A stretch of 64,000 nt of DNA from Mallotus nudiflorus (lineage: Eukaryota > Streptophyta > Magnoliopsida > Malpighiales > Euphorbiaceae). Below are positions 32,368 through 43,030 of the stretch, piece after piece. Where the stretch lies: NCBI GenBank assembly GCA_947683625.1, contig CANTUR010000114.1, positions 1,922,001 to 1,986,000 of the forward strand. The letters are read 5' to 3'. Position 1 is the first letter of the stretch. The number at the start of each line of letters is the position of its first letter. The position numbers were made by a program, and so were the translations under genes. The notes beneath the pieces are model-generated. The model searched no databases. It saw only the letters and a program-made list of their open reading frames with translations, and was not told the origin of the DNA.

Positions 32368-34186
32368 ATGGCTCAATTAGGAGAAATTCTTCTCCTGCCC
32401 TTAATTCTTTTCTTCATGGTGATTGCTATGGCAGAGGCAACCTCACCAAGCTATGCAAAATGTATGATAAGGAAGTATAAGCTGTGCTATGATCGGGAAC
32501 TTGCTTGCCCAAGTTCCTGCCCCAGTAGTTGCACTGTTGAATGTGCTTCTTGCAAATCTGTTTGCCTTGATGGCTTTGATCCTCTACGACTCTCTGTTGG
32601 ACGTTCACTAAAAGAATCTGATGACAATCAGTCCAACAATAACAATGGAAACAACAATGGCAATAATAACATTGGTAACAACAATGGCAACAATAATGGC
32701 AACAGCAATGACAACAATGGCGACGGCAATGGCAACAATGGCAATAATGGCAACAGCAATGACAACAACGGCAGCGGCAATGGCAACAATGGCAAAAATG
32801 GCAGCAATGGCAACAACAGCAACGGTAACGGCAATGGTAACAGTGGAAACAAATCACCTCCGCCACCAGAATATCATACTCCACCATCATATCCGCCTCC
32901 TCCTCCATCTTCTCCTAGTAAATCAACTCCAGCAACACCTCCTCCGCCAGCAACTCCAACTCCGACACCCCCTTCACCACCACCACCACCTCCTTCACCA
33001 ACTCCTCCTATCGCAACACCCACTTCACAACCACCAACACCATCTTCACCGGCACCTCCTCCGCCAACAACTCGTACTCCAACACCCTCTTCACCACCAC
33101 CACCAACTTCACCAACACCTCCGACTCCAACACCCTCTTCACCTTCTCCGTCAACTCCTTCTTCCTCACCAAAGACCGCCAAATGCGGAAACCCGTACTA
33201 CCGTCAATGCTATGACACCGAGCATGTCTGTCCCAGTTCCTGCCCTGGCGGATGTGAGGTGGACTGTGTCGCTTGCAAGCCTGTCTGCAGTAAGTATCTC
33301 TATACAGATAGGTCCAATGACGCACACAATAATTAACAATTAAGCAATCACTTACAACATTATTTGAATTTATTGATTAAAAATTTCTATATTATTATTG
33401 TCAGAGTGTGATCGACCAGGATCAGTTTGCCAAGATCCCAGATTCATCGGCGGAGATGGCATTACCTTCTACTTCCATGGCGAGAAAGACCATGATTTTT
33501 GCCTTGTTTCAGACCCTAACCTCCACATTAATGCCCATTTCATTGGCAAGAGGAATGAGAAGATGACAAGGGACTTCACTTGGGTCCAATCCATTACTAT
33601 ACTCTTCGGCAATCACCAAATCTTCCTCGGTGCTCTTAAGACCTCGATATGGGATGATTCCGTGGACCGTCTAGCCCTCTCCTTCGACGGGGAACCTGTG
33701 TCTCTCCTGGAAAATGAAGGCAGCAGATGGCAATCTACAAGCTTACCAGGCGTATCCATCACTAGAATAAGCAACACTAACAATGTCGTAGTTGAAGTTG
33801 AAGGTGACTTCAAGATCACAGCCAAGGTTGTGCCAATAACTGAAGAAGATTCAAGAATTCACAACTATGGTATCACCCAAGATGATTGCTTCGCTCATCT
33901 TGATCTTGGCTTCAAATTTTACTCTTTAAGTGATGAAGTGAATGGTGTATTGGGCCAAACCTATAGACCTGGATATGTGAGCCCGGTGAATATTGGTGCA
34001 AAGATGCCTGTAATGGGAGGCAACAAAGAGTTCCAGACTTCAAGCCTTGTTGCTGCTGATTGTGCAGTAGCTAGATTCAACGGTGGCAATAGCTTCAATG
34101 CTGAAGGTTACTTGCAGGGTTCTGAGCTGCCGGGCTTGAGTTGTGCAAGTGGCATTGATGGACAAGGAGTAGTATGCAAGAGATAG
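32368..34186 (+). CDS. Secreted root-cap/LEA-related protein with Asn/Gly and Pro-rich spacers
   Basis: Two exons, 32368-33289 and 33405-34186, GT-AG intron, 567 residues. A signal peptide (LPLILFFMVIAMAEA) ends near residue 24. A cysteine module follows (KCMIRKYKLCY to CPSSCPSSCTVECASCKSVC, about 31-66), then an Asn/Gly-rich stretch of NNGNNNGN type (about 90-165) and an extensin-like Pro-rich stretch with PPPPP blocks (about 170-270). A second cysteine module (KCGNPYYRQCY to CPSSCPGGCEVDCVACKPVC) precedes the conserved CDRPGSVCQDPRFIGGDG region. The C-terminal part (WVQSITILFG, DSVDRLALSFDGE, HNYGITQDDCFAHLDLGFKF, VNGVLGQTYRPGY) is the Root_cap domain family (PF06830), as in Arabidopsis At5g60530-type proteins. 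Likely apoplastic or wall-associated. Exact function unknown. Confidence 0.9.
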
Positions 34187-35323
34187 GCATCTATGATATA
34201 AATTTAGTTATTTAATACAGTAACGTGATGTAAGAATAAAAATATCAACCATTAGAGGTGCAGAAAGAAACTATGCCTCTAACGTCCAACATCTGCTACT
34301 TTTGAAAATTTATTAATATTACAAATAATTTATAAATTTAAAGTTTTATTATATGTGAATTTATTTTTTTTAATATTAACATGGACTTTTTAGTTAATTT
34401 TAACTTAATAAAATTTTTTAAATTAAATAGTTTTCTAAATAAAAATAGATAAAATTAACATATATACTTTTATAAACTTTATAATATAAAGGAAAATTTT
34501 GATATTTTATAGATATTTTTTTGGTAAAAAAGTTACATGTTTCAGCCGGTAACATTATGCACAAATGACCAAAATGCACTCTTCCCATTAATTTGTTCCG
34601 CTGCATTTGGGAAAAAAAAAATGAAAATGTAATATTTTCAATTTTTTTTTGTCAAGGTGTTAGAAATTACTACATGTATTATTATTCTATTTTAATTTTA
34701 ATTTTGACTAAATACTTTTTTCTACTAAAATTATCACTAATTGATGAAATTGTAAATTTTTTTTCAAAACTAAACAGTGGGAAAAATTGTAAAATAAGCT
34801 GTAAATGTTTAAATATTTTTTCTCGTTCCAATATATTTTTTTTAAATAATCACTTTAGTTCATAAGAAAACCTATGTACGCCTTTATGCACTTGCCAAAA
34901 ATTTTTCCTTTTTCCTGTAATGAATTGTAATCTCTCCATTAAATAAAATTAGTTATGAAGTAGTGCAATAATATAAGTTTTATTTAATTATTTTAAAATA
35001 CAAATAATGTAAGATAATTCAAAAATATTTATTAAATAGTTTTAATAAAATATAAATTATAAGTTAATTTGAAAATATTTTTAAAATTAGAATTATCTCT
35101 TTTTATAAATTAATATATTTTTTATTTAATTATTTTGAAATAGAAATTAAAATATATTAATGAAAATTTTTTAATCAAATGAGAACTATAAACTAATTAA
35201 GTAGTTTTAATGAAATGATAATAATAAACTAATTAAGTAGTGTTTGTGCCCAAAATAAAATTTTTGGGTTTCCAACAAACCCCACCCAAAAAAAAAAGTC
35301 TTGATTGAGAACATTTTGGAACA
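34187..35323. other. Intergenic AT-rich DNA
   Basis: 3' UTR of the root-cap gene, then AT-rich sequence with no convincing ORF or element. Confidence 0.6.
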
Positions 35324-35385
35324 TGTTGGCGTATTGAGAAAGTGATTGATGAGCTAAAGAAGAAAATTATGGAATTCCCATTATA
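35324..35385 (+). repeat. Possible LTR fragment, left part
   Basis: Starts TGTTGGCGTATTG and is cut by the Copia insertion at 35386. It resumes after the second TTATA at 51566, passes a TATA-like TGTATATAAGAG (51612-51623) and ends TTTCCAACA at 51883. Together about 385 bp with TG..CA ends, the size of a Copia LTR. No flanking target duplication is visible, so this is tentative. Confidence 0.35.
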
Positions 35386-35606
35386 TGAAGAATAAAATTT
35401 AGGAAAAAAAAGAGAAAATTCAAGAAAAATATATTCCATGATATTCAAAGAAGGGTTATACCCCTTATATATATACATAGTAATCTTAATCACAACCTAA
35501 TTAGGAATAAAATAACATCCTAAATAGAATAAAAAAACTTTGTTTCTAATTGTATACAAATATTTACTTCTTAATATATACAATAAAAATATTTACTTCA
35601 TCAACA
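35386..35606 (-). repeat. Copia 3' LTR
   Basis: 221 bp, paired with 51340-51560. The adjoining minus-strand tract CTTGAGTAGGAG just inside it is the polypurine tract. TATA-like CCTTATATATATAC at 35461-35475 is conserved in both LTRs. Confidence 0.88.
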
Positions 35607-38247
35607 CTCCTACTCAAGTTGGTGAATGTATGTCAATCATTCCCAACTTACCAAGTGAATTGTAGAATGTTTTTCCGGATACAGCCTTTGTGAGGATGTC
35701 AGCTCGTTGAGTCTGAGAAGAAACAAATGGAAGATTAATTGTTCCTTGGTTCAGATGATTTTCTATAAAATGTCTGTCAACCTCTACATGCTTAGTCTGA
35801 TCATGTTGAATCAGATTGTTTACAATTGCTATGGCTGCCTTATTATCATAATGTAACAACATAGGCTTCAAATGTTTTAATCCCAGATCCTGAAAAATTT
35901 TCCTTACCCAGAGCCACTCATATACTACATGAGCCATTCTTCTAAACTCAGCTTCAGCACTTGACCTCGCTTCAACTTTTTATTTTTTACTTCTCCAAGT
36001 GACTAAATTATTTTCAAATAAACATAAAGTACCGAGATGTTGATTTTCGATCAATCCAATCTATAGCCCAATTAGCATCAGTATAGCCAGTAATTTCATA
36101 ATCCTTATTCCTCCTAAAGAATAACCCTTTACCCATCTTAATACTCAGTATACTGCAACCATATGTTCTTTACTCAGAGAATGCATGAACTGACTTACAA
36201 CACTTACTGCATAAGTAATGTATGGCCGAGTATGAGAAAAGTAAATCAACCTTCCTAGCAACCTTTGATACCGATCTTTATCAATTGGAACTTGATCTCC
36301 TAGGACTGAAAGTCCATGGTTGACTTTAATTGGAGTCTCAGCTGGCTTACAATCAAGCATGCCCATCTCTGTCAGTAAGTCCATTATGTACTTTCATTCG
36401 CAGAGGGAAATTCCTTGAGATGATTTTTCAACTTCAATTCCTAAAAAATACTTCAAGTTACCCAAATCCTTAAGTTCAAACTCAGATGCTAACTGTCTTT
36501 GCAGGATTGTTGTCTCACTCGGATAATTTCCAATGGCCACCATATCATTAACATATGCAATCAGTACGATGACTTTACCTAACTTATGTTTGATGAATGG
36601 TGTGTGATCAATATCACTTTTCTTATATCCAAGCTTTCACATGAAAGTTGATAGTCATCTAAACCATGCTTAAGGTGATTTTTTGAGTCCATACAATGCC
36701 CTTTTTAGTTTGCATACTAGGTTAGTTCATTTAGTTTTAGGTGGTGGATCAATATACACTTCTTCATCTATAGTTCCATTCAAAAATGCATTTTTCACAT
36801 CAAATTATCGCAGTGGCTAGTCTAGGTTGGCAATTAAGGAAATAAGAACTCAGATGGTGTTCATTTTTGCTACAGGGGCAAATGTATCTTCATAGTCGAT
36901 TCCATACTTCTAAGTATACCCCTTTACTACCAACCAAACTTTATATTGATTTATGCTTCAATCTAAATTGAGTTTGACAATGAATATCCACTTGCACCCC
37001 ACTATTTTCTTTCCTTCAGGAAGAGGAACAAGATCCCATGTTTGGTTCTTCTGCAATGCCTCTATTTCATCATTCATAGCTTTCTTTCAATCCAGATCAT
37101 CTAAGGCTTCCTGCACATTACTTGGAATAGATAATTGATTTATAGTAAATGAATATGAGTTAGACAAATGGTTGGTTGATATAAAGTTATTGATAGGGTA
37201 TTTAGCTTTGGTATGAAGGTCCGGATCATATTATTTTTTTAACCCCTCTATTGATTCTAAAAGGATAATGAGGCTCAGTATTTAGAGTTACTAAAGAAGA
37301 CAAGTTTACCTTGTTATGCACATCCGCATCCAGAGTTTCTCCAGCTTCTAGTATGGGTTAGGAAGATATACTATCTTAATTATTCAGATTTTCTTCTATG
37401 ATCTGTCAGGGTTAGATGCTCAGACTCAAAACATTAGATGTCTATGAGATGCTCAGAACATTTAGAAGGCTCAGACTCAGAACACTCATAATGCTATCTT
37501 CAATATTCGGACCACTCGGAATGCTATCTTCAGATTCAAAGAGGTTCGAATTTTTCTCCCCCTTAAGAGAGCACTCGAAGTGGGAGAAGAAAGGAGAATT
37601 CTCATAAAACTGAACATCCTAAGTGACATACATCTTCTTTGTATTTGGATCATAACACCGATATTCCTTTTGTAGATCTACATAGCCAACAAAGATACAC
37701 CGGATAGATCAAGGGTCTAATTTGTCAAGTGTCTGATGAACATATGCTGAGCATCCAAAGATTCAGGGCTCGAGATTATTGAGGGGTGGAGATATGATAA
37801 GTTCCTGAAGAGGTGTTTTGAAATCGAGTACTCTTAATGGTGTGCGGTCTATGAGGTATGCAACAGATCAAATAGCCTCTCCTCAGTATTCGCGAGGAAC
37901 ATTCACATCAAATAATGATGCTCGGACAACTTCCAATAACTGTCGGTTCTTCCTTTCAGCTATACCATTCTGTTGAGGAGTGCTGGCATATGATGTTTGG
38001 TGGCAAATGCCCTTCTCATGGCAGAAATCATTTAGAATTAAGTTAACATACTTTCCACCATTGTCATACTGCAAGACTCAGATTTTACTCTAGTATTGTG
38101 TAGCCACCATTTTGTACAGGTCCCAAAACTTGGAGCACACATCTCCCTTATTTAAAAGTAGCAATACCTAGGTCATCCAGGTACCTTCATCAATAAATAT
38201 TATAAAATATTAAGCACCCGATATAGTAGGAATTCGAGCAGGTCCCC
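35607..38247 (-). pseudogene. Copia pol 3' half: integrase C-part, RT, RNase H
   Basis: Reading down from 38247 on the minus strand: integrase core remnant with YDNGGKYVN and TPQQNGIAERKNRQ (37883-38074), decayed linker, then RT. RT blocks are recognisable near 36770-36920, and the catalytic box at 36544-36555 encodes YVND instead of YVDD, a single G-to-A change. MDLLTEMGMLDCKP and LLGRLIYFSHTRP lie at 36145-36384. RNase H with HYDNKAAIAIVNN and TKHVEVDRHFIENHL is at 35614-35937. Several frameshifts and stops. Non-functional. Confidence 0.85.
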
Positions 38248-38588
38248 TGTAATATCCTACGTTTTATTTAAATAACGTAATAATTGAATTTGCATTATTA
38301 GCAATAATTTTTAAAAATTATATTAAATAAGTTTTACTATCTAGCCATATTATTATGTTAGGGTTATATAATTATTATTTTAGTAAATTATATTTCCTAT
38401 AGCACTAATTAGTATTTGACAATTTTGTAAGAAAAAAAATTATTGTACATATTAATCTTGTTGTTTTTAGCCCTAATACATGTATTATATATATATATAT
38501 ATATTAGGGTTTACAATAAATAAAGTTTTTTTTATAATGAATGTGTATGTATATAAATATACAAACATATATACGTATATGTATGCAA

Positions 38589-38653
<65 letters not shown>

Positions 38654-39888
38654 GGTTTACAATAAATAAAGTTTTTTTTATAATGAATGTGTATGTATAT
38701 AAATATACAAATACATATACGTATATGTATGCAAGTGTGTATATATATATATGTATATATATATATATGTATGTATAGATAAGAGTGAGCCTGAAATCCC
38801 TCACCAACACCCTCTTTCTCCGTCTGCCACCCACGCCATCTCTTCCCCTCACTATGCCGCCTTCCCCTTTGCTTAAGAACTCCATCATCGCCGTGCACTG
38901 AGCTTCCAGGAGTGTTATTGCTGTTGCTACCTTCTTCTTCCTCATGAGGCAGCACCTTCTTCTCCTCGCACAACAACCCTGCACCTCCCATCCTGCCCAG
39001 CTTTGGTCCTCTGTCCGTGCTATCTCCTTGTGGTGTCGAGCTGCCTTCGTCGTCCCCATTTCCTGTGGTGGCATATCCTCTTCTTCCTCTTCCAGCTGCC
39101 TTGTCGGACAATGAGTGTTCCTCATCCATTCTCTTCTTTCCCTCTCAAATTCCTTTGGTATTTTGGTAGATCATAGGACTTAAGTTGTGGTTTATGGATT
39201 GTTAAGGTTAGTTTTGATTTTTTTTTCTTCTTCCTTGACAGTTTTGGTGTAATTATTGAATTTATACATAAATTGTATTGAAATTATTTGATATTTAGTT
39301 AGTTTAATTGGTTATTATTTGAGCTCAATTAATAATTAGAATAATTAAGGTTAATTTTTTCATGTATTGATTATTTTTTTTTTAGGTTTTAGGAATCTTG
39401 ATGTTAATTAGAAGTTTGTTAATTTTGGGTATTAATTAATATTTTTTATTAATTTCAAAAATTATTTGTAAAAAATTATAAAATTTTAATAATTGAGGTT
39501 ATTATTAAATGTTATTAACTTTAGAACTCAAATTATATTTTTTGTGATTTTTATACTATTTTTATAAATATTTTTGAGTTATGCCAAATGTGATTTTAGG
39601 TTAAATAATATTTTTGGGAGAAAATTGTTTGTTGATTAAATGTTTTAATTATATTAGAAAGATTTATTTTGAGAAAATGAATTTTTGGCATGATTAAATA
39701 ATTTTAAGGAATTATTTTTAGTATTAATAGCACATTATGTAATTTATGGGTAAAAATGTAATTTTACGCTAAACATAGTTAAATATATATTTTAATTAGT
39801 TTTATTAATATTTAAGGGGTTTAGACAATTTTTATAAATTAATTGGTATTTTTACCTAAGTAGTGTAAATTTTAAATATTAAATCCCA

Positions 39889-39944
<56 letters not shown>

Positions 39945-41399
39945 TTTAATGGATTTAAAATTAGGTTATAATTATGTTTTCACGAAGGAATATAAATTTA
40001 GTTGTTAATTTTGAATAATTGAGATTTTATATGTTTTTGTCTATTTTTAGTATATGTGTATGTGAAATATGTATTTTGAGAAATAAATATTATTAATTCT
40101 TGATATTTTATTGAGTTGTGATCTCGGTTGGGGCAAAATGTAGATTTGGGAGCCCGACTCGAGTGTGGATGTTTGTGGATATTAGAAGTGCATTTTATGT
40201 AGGTCTGGCTCTACCTTTGGTAGAGAGATGTCCGTTTTACAAAGGAGACTCTGCCGAAATTTTGGTAGATTTTTTTCGTAAAACATGATGTTCATAAAAT
40301 TTCTACCGTTAGTTAGGTTATATCCTGTCTATCGAGTCTTGCCCATTTTTCTCGAGTCAGCCTGAAATTTTATTGTTTTGCTGATTGTTGGTTTTAATTC
40401 CATAGTCATGTTTTAAAAGTCGATTTGTTATTTTTTCTTTTAGAGCATTTCGGAGCAAAAGCTATGGGACCGAGGCAGACGCGTGGTCGTCAACCTTCGC
40501 ATTCATCTTGTAAGTCGATAGAATGATATGTCCATGTGTTTTAATTTACAAATGTGTGCGCTCATATTTTAATATTGATATTATATGGTTTATTTAGTTT
40601 AATGCTGTTATATAATATTTAAATGCATTTTATTTACTTAAAATCAATTTTGAGAAATTTTGGTAGAACGGGCTACCTAGTGGGCTTTACTAGGACTATG
40701 TGCACATGGTAGAGATTGATCTGAAATATATATGATTGGTGAATGTTAAACTGGGACGGGTGCCTCGGTGGAAGCCTTTGCTCTCGGGGACTGTCAATGA
40801 TTGTAAGGTTAATAATGGACTGGGATGGGTGCCTCGGTCGATGCCTTTGCTCTCGGGGACCACCAGTGCCATATATTGGGATTAAGTGAATGACTACGAC
40901 TTGGTGCCTCGGTTGATGCCTTTGCTCTCGGGGACCGGTAGTCTAGTTGGAATAAGTGGGCCCGATTGGCCATTTAGATTTTTCAGGAGCTTGGGAGTTC
41001 GACCTCAGACTACCTCCACGCTGGGTTTCTTCTTCACCGGCTATTTTATGTAGGTTATTGTAAGTTATACTGTGTGTTAATCTAGGTTGCTGTAGTAGTA
41101 TATGTACTAAGGATTGTATAGTTTAAATATATTAGTGTAATTTAATTGTGTAAACCACGCTTATGTATAAAGATTTAAATTTGATTTATAATATGAAACA
41201 TTGAAGCACATTTTAATTAAGCATTTGAATTTGTGTATTTTGAGAAAAATCAGTGTGATAATGCGTTCTATTTTAAAATAAAGTTTTAAACTGTAAGGTG
41301 TTGTTTATCTTTTCTTTAAGGCTTACTACGGGTTTCGGGGGCCTTATGTCTTCCCATTCCCTAGTGTCGGTCACGTGCCCTCGAGTTCGGATCATGACA
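38248..41399 (+). repeat. Chromovirus 5' LTR
   Basis: 3152 bp, TGTAATATCCTACG to ATCATGACA. Compared with the 3' LTR it has a 146-bp tandem duplication near 38505-38796 (TAGGGTTTACAATAAATAAA at 38505 and 38651), a longer (TA)n at 39892-39941, and lacks about 165 bp present in the other LTR at 49098-49262. A GC-richer CT-rich block (38790-39130) may mark the transcription start region. A three-unit repeat lies at 40750-40960. Confidence 0.9.
40750..40960. repeat. Three diverged about 70-bp direct repeats in chromovirus LTR
   Basis: Units start near 40750, 40819 and 40892. Each contains GGTGCCTCGGT, GATGCCTTTGCTCTCGGGGA and a short tail. The same array occurs in the 3' LTR near 48868-49075, so it is part of the family and not a local event. 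Confidence 0.8.
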
Positions 41400-41403
41400 A
41401 AGT

Positions 41404-41415
41404 TGGTATCAGAGC
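41404..41415 (+). other. Chromovirus primer-binding site
   Basis: TGGTATCAGAGC four bases after the LTR end; complementary to the initiator tRNA-Met 3' end. Confidence 0.9.
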
Positions 41416-41570
41416 ATAAGTTCGATTAATTTTCCATGTCTGTCTTTCTGTGTAACTACTATAGCTTTAGGACTGATAATTGTCTTTGAGATGTTCTTGT
41501 TTCTAATTCTGCGTTGCGTTAAATATTCTTACCCCATTTTGAATTCAATTTTCCTTGTCTTCTTTTCAGA

Positions 41571-43030
41571 ATGAGGCATGTGCGTACCAACCCCGATATT
41601 GATCCGACCCTTAGACTTGATGAGCAGTCTGTGCACGATGAGGCTCCCCTTCCTGCTCCACGTCGTAGGGGCAGAGGTAGAGGTAGAGGTCAAGCTAGGG
41701 TAGTTGCAACTGAGATTCCTGATAAGCAGCCAATCGAGCTTGAAGCCCCAGCTGTTGATCCCACAACCTTTGCAGCTGGACTAGCAGGGATTAATCAGGG
41801 TCTAGCAACATTGAATCAGGCAATGCCCCTTGTATAGGAAATGCTACAGCAGAGGAACCAGGGGATGTCAGATATTGAGGCAGCACTTCTTTACTCTCGG
41901 ATCGGTAGAGTTTCTTTTGATGGTACAGGTGATGCCTTAGACTTTATTAATGCGATTGAGGCACGTACCAGGATGGCACATATGGATTATCAGAGGATTA
42001 TGATTGTGGAGTTGTCGGTTCAGGCGACCGCTCAGGACTAGTTTATGCAGTCGATTCAGCCATCGATGCACGAGCTGACTTGGCCAGAGTTTAAGGATCG
42101 ATTCTTGAGATTTTTTTATCCTCCAGTCACCAGAGATGCCTACAGGTGGTAGTTGCTCCACATCACTAGAGGCGATAGGTAAGTGGAGGACTATACCAGA
42201 GAGTTTAATAGGTTGTCCCGACATGCAGAAGATATCAGGAGGGACCCTTATAGAGCAGTGGAGCTGTATGTTACTGGATTGGGACTCGCTTTTATTGTTA
42301 TACGTACCAAGGACCGCACTTTAGAGAGTGTGATTGAGGAGGCCCGTTTGATTGAGAGGCGACATATCCGCCAGGGCACCATGGTAGATCCTTATATGGT
42401 CGGGGGCAGTGGATATGGAGTAGCTTCCGGGTACCAGCAGCCATCATTTCATATCGGTCGTTCGAGTCACCAGGTTGCGGGTAGTTCACAGTAGAGTGGT
42501 AGTAGGTCCAGGACCCACCGAGTTGGTCGCCATGGTTATGCCACAAACAGAAGGAGTGGTAGAGGTCCCAGATTCAGCACTGGAGTTAGAATTAGTAGTA
42601 GTGGGCAAAGTTCCGGGTAGAGTAGTTCTAGGTTTGGAGCCAGTGCATGTGCGAGTTATGGACGATTTCATCAGGGCCCATGTCACCTGTTGTCGGGCGC
42701 TTGCTTCAAATGTGGGTAGATTGGACATCTTGCTAGAGCTTATCCCCACTCCGGATACCAGCCATAGCACGTGCAGGGTTCGTCTTCATTAGTGGCTCAA
42801 CCCTATTATCCGATGCCTCAGTAGTATCGAGCATTAGTACAGCCACAACAGAGATTGCCTCAGCCTATGAGTCAGCAGGGTCGAGGTTCAGTTAGTAGAC
42901 CTAGCGATCGTGGATTTGCGCAGCTTTCAACTTCCCAGCAGGCTGGACGTGGTCAGACTCGAGTGTGCACTTTAACACCATAGGATGCTCAGACTTCGAA
43001 TGCAGTAGTAACAGGTATTCTCTCAGTCTG
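41571..43030 (+). pseudogene. Chromovirus gag, nonsense-decayed
   Basis: ATG 41571 opens MRHVRTNPDIDP, then an Arg/Gly-rich patch (RRRGRGRGRGQ). The gag core appears as RIGRVSFDGTGDALDFINAI, LTWPEFKDRFLRFFYP and YTREFNRLSRHAEDIRRDP. The zinc knuckle at 42702-42744 reads CFKCG-stop-IGHLARAY: a TAG replaces a Gln codon and the last Cys has become Tyr. Stops at 41836, 42039 and others are all in the one frame that continues into pol. Confidence 0.85.

Noticed and set aside
32426..33343. Several long ORFs on both strands overlapping the root-cap gene first exon
   Set aside because: Created by the Asn/Gly and Pro codon repeats in other frames (runs of Met-Thr, Leu-Pro, Gly-Gly). The chosen frame has the signal peptide, Cys modules, GT-AG intron and Root_cap domain.
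38532..39129. Minus-strand ORFs of 159-197 residues in the chromovirus 5' LTR (also 46593-47289 in the 3' LTR)
   Set aside because: They read through TA microsatellites and a CT-rich block, have no domain, and the frames are not kept between the two LTRs. More likely the transcription start region of the LTR.
40750..40960. CRISPR-like spaced repeats
   Set aside because: Only three diverged units inside a plant LTR, with non-unique spacers and a matching array in the other LTR.
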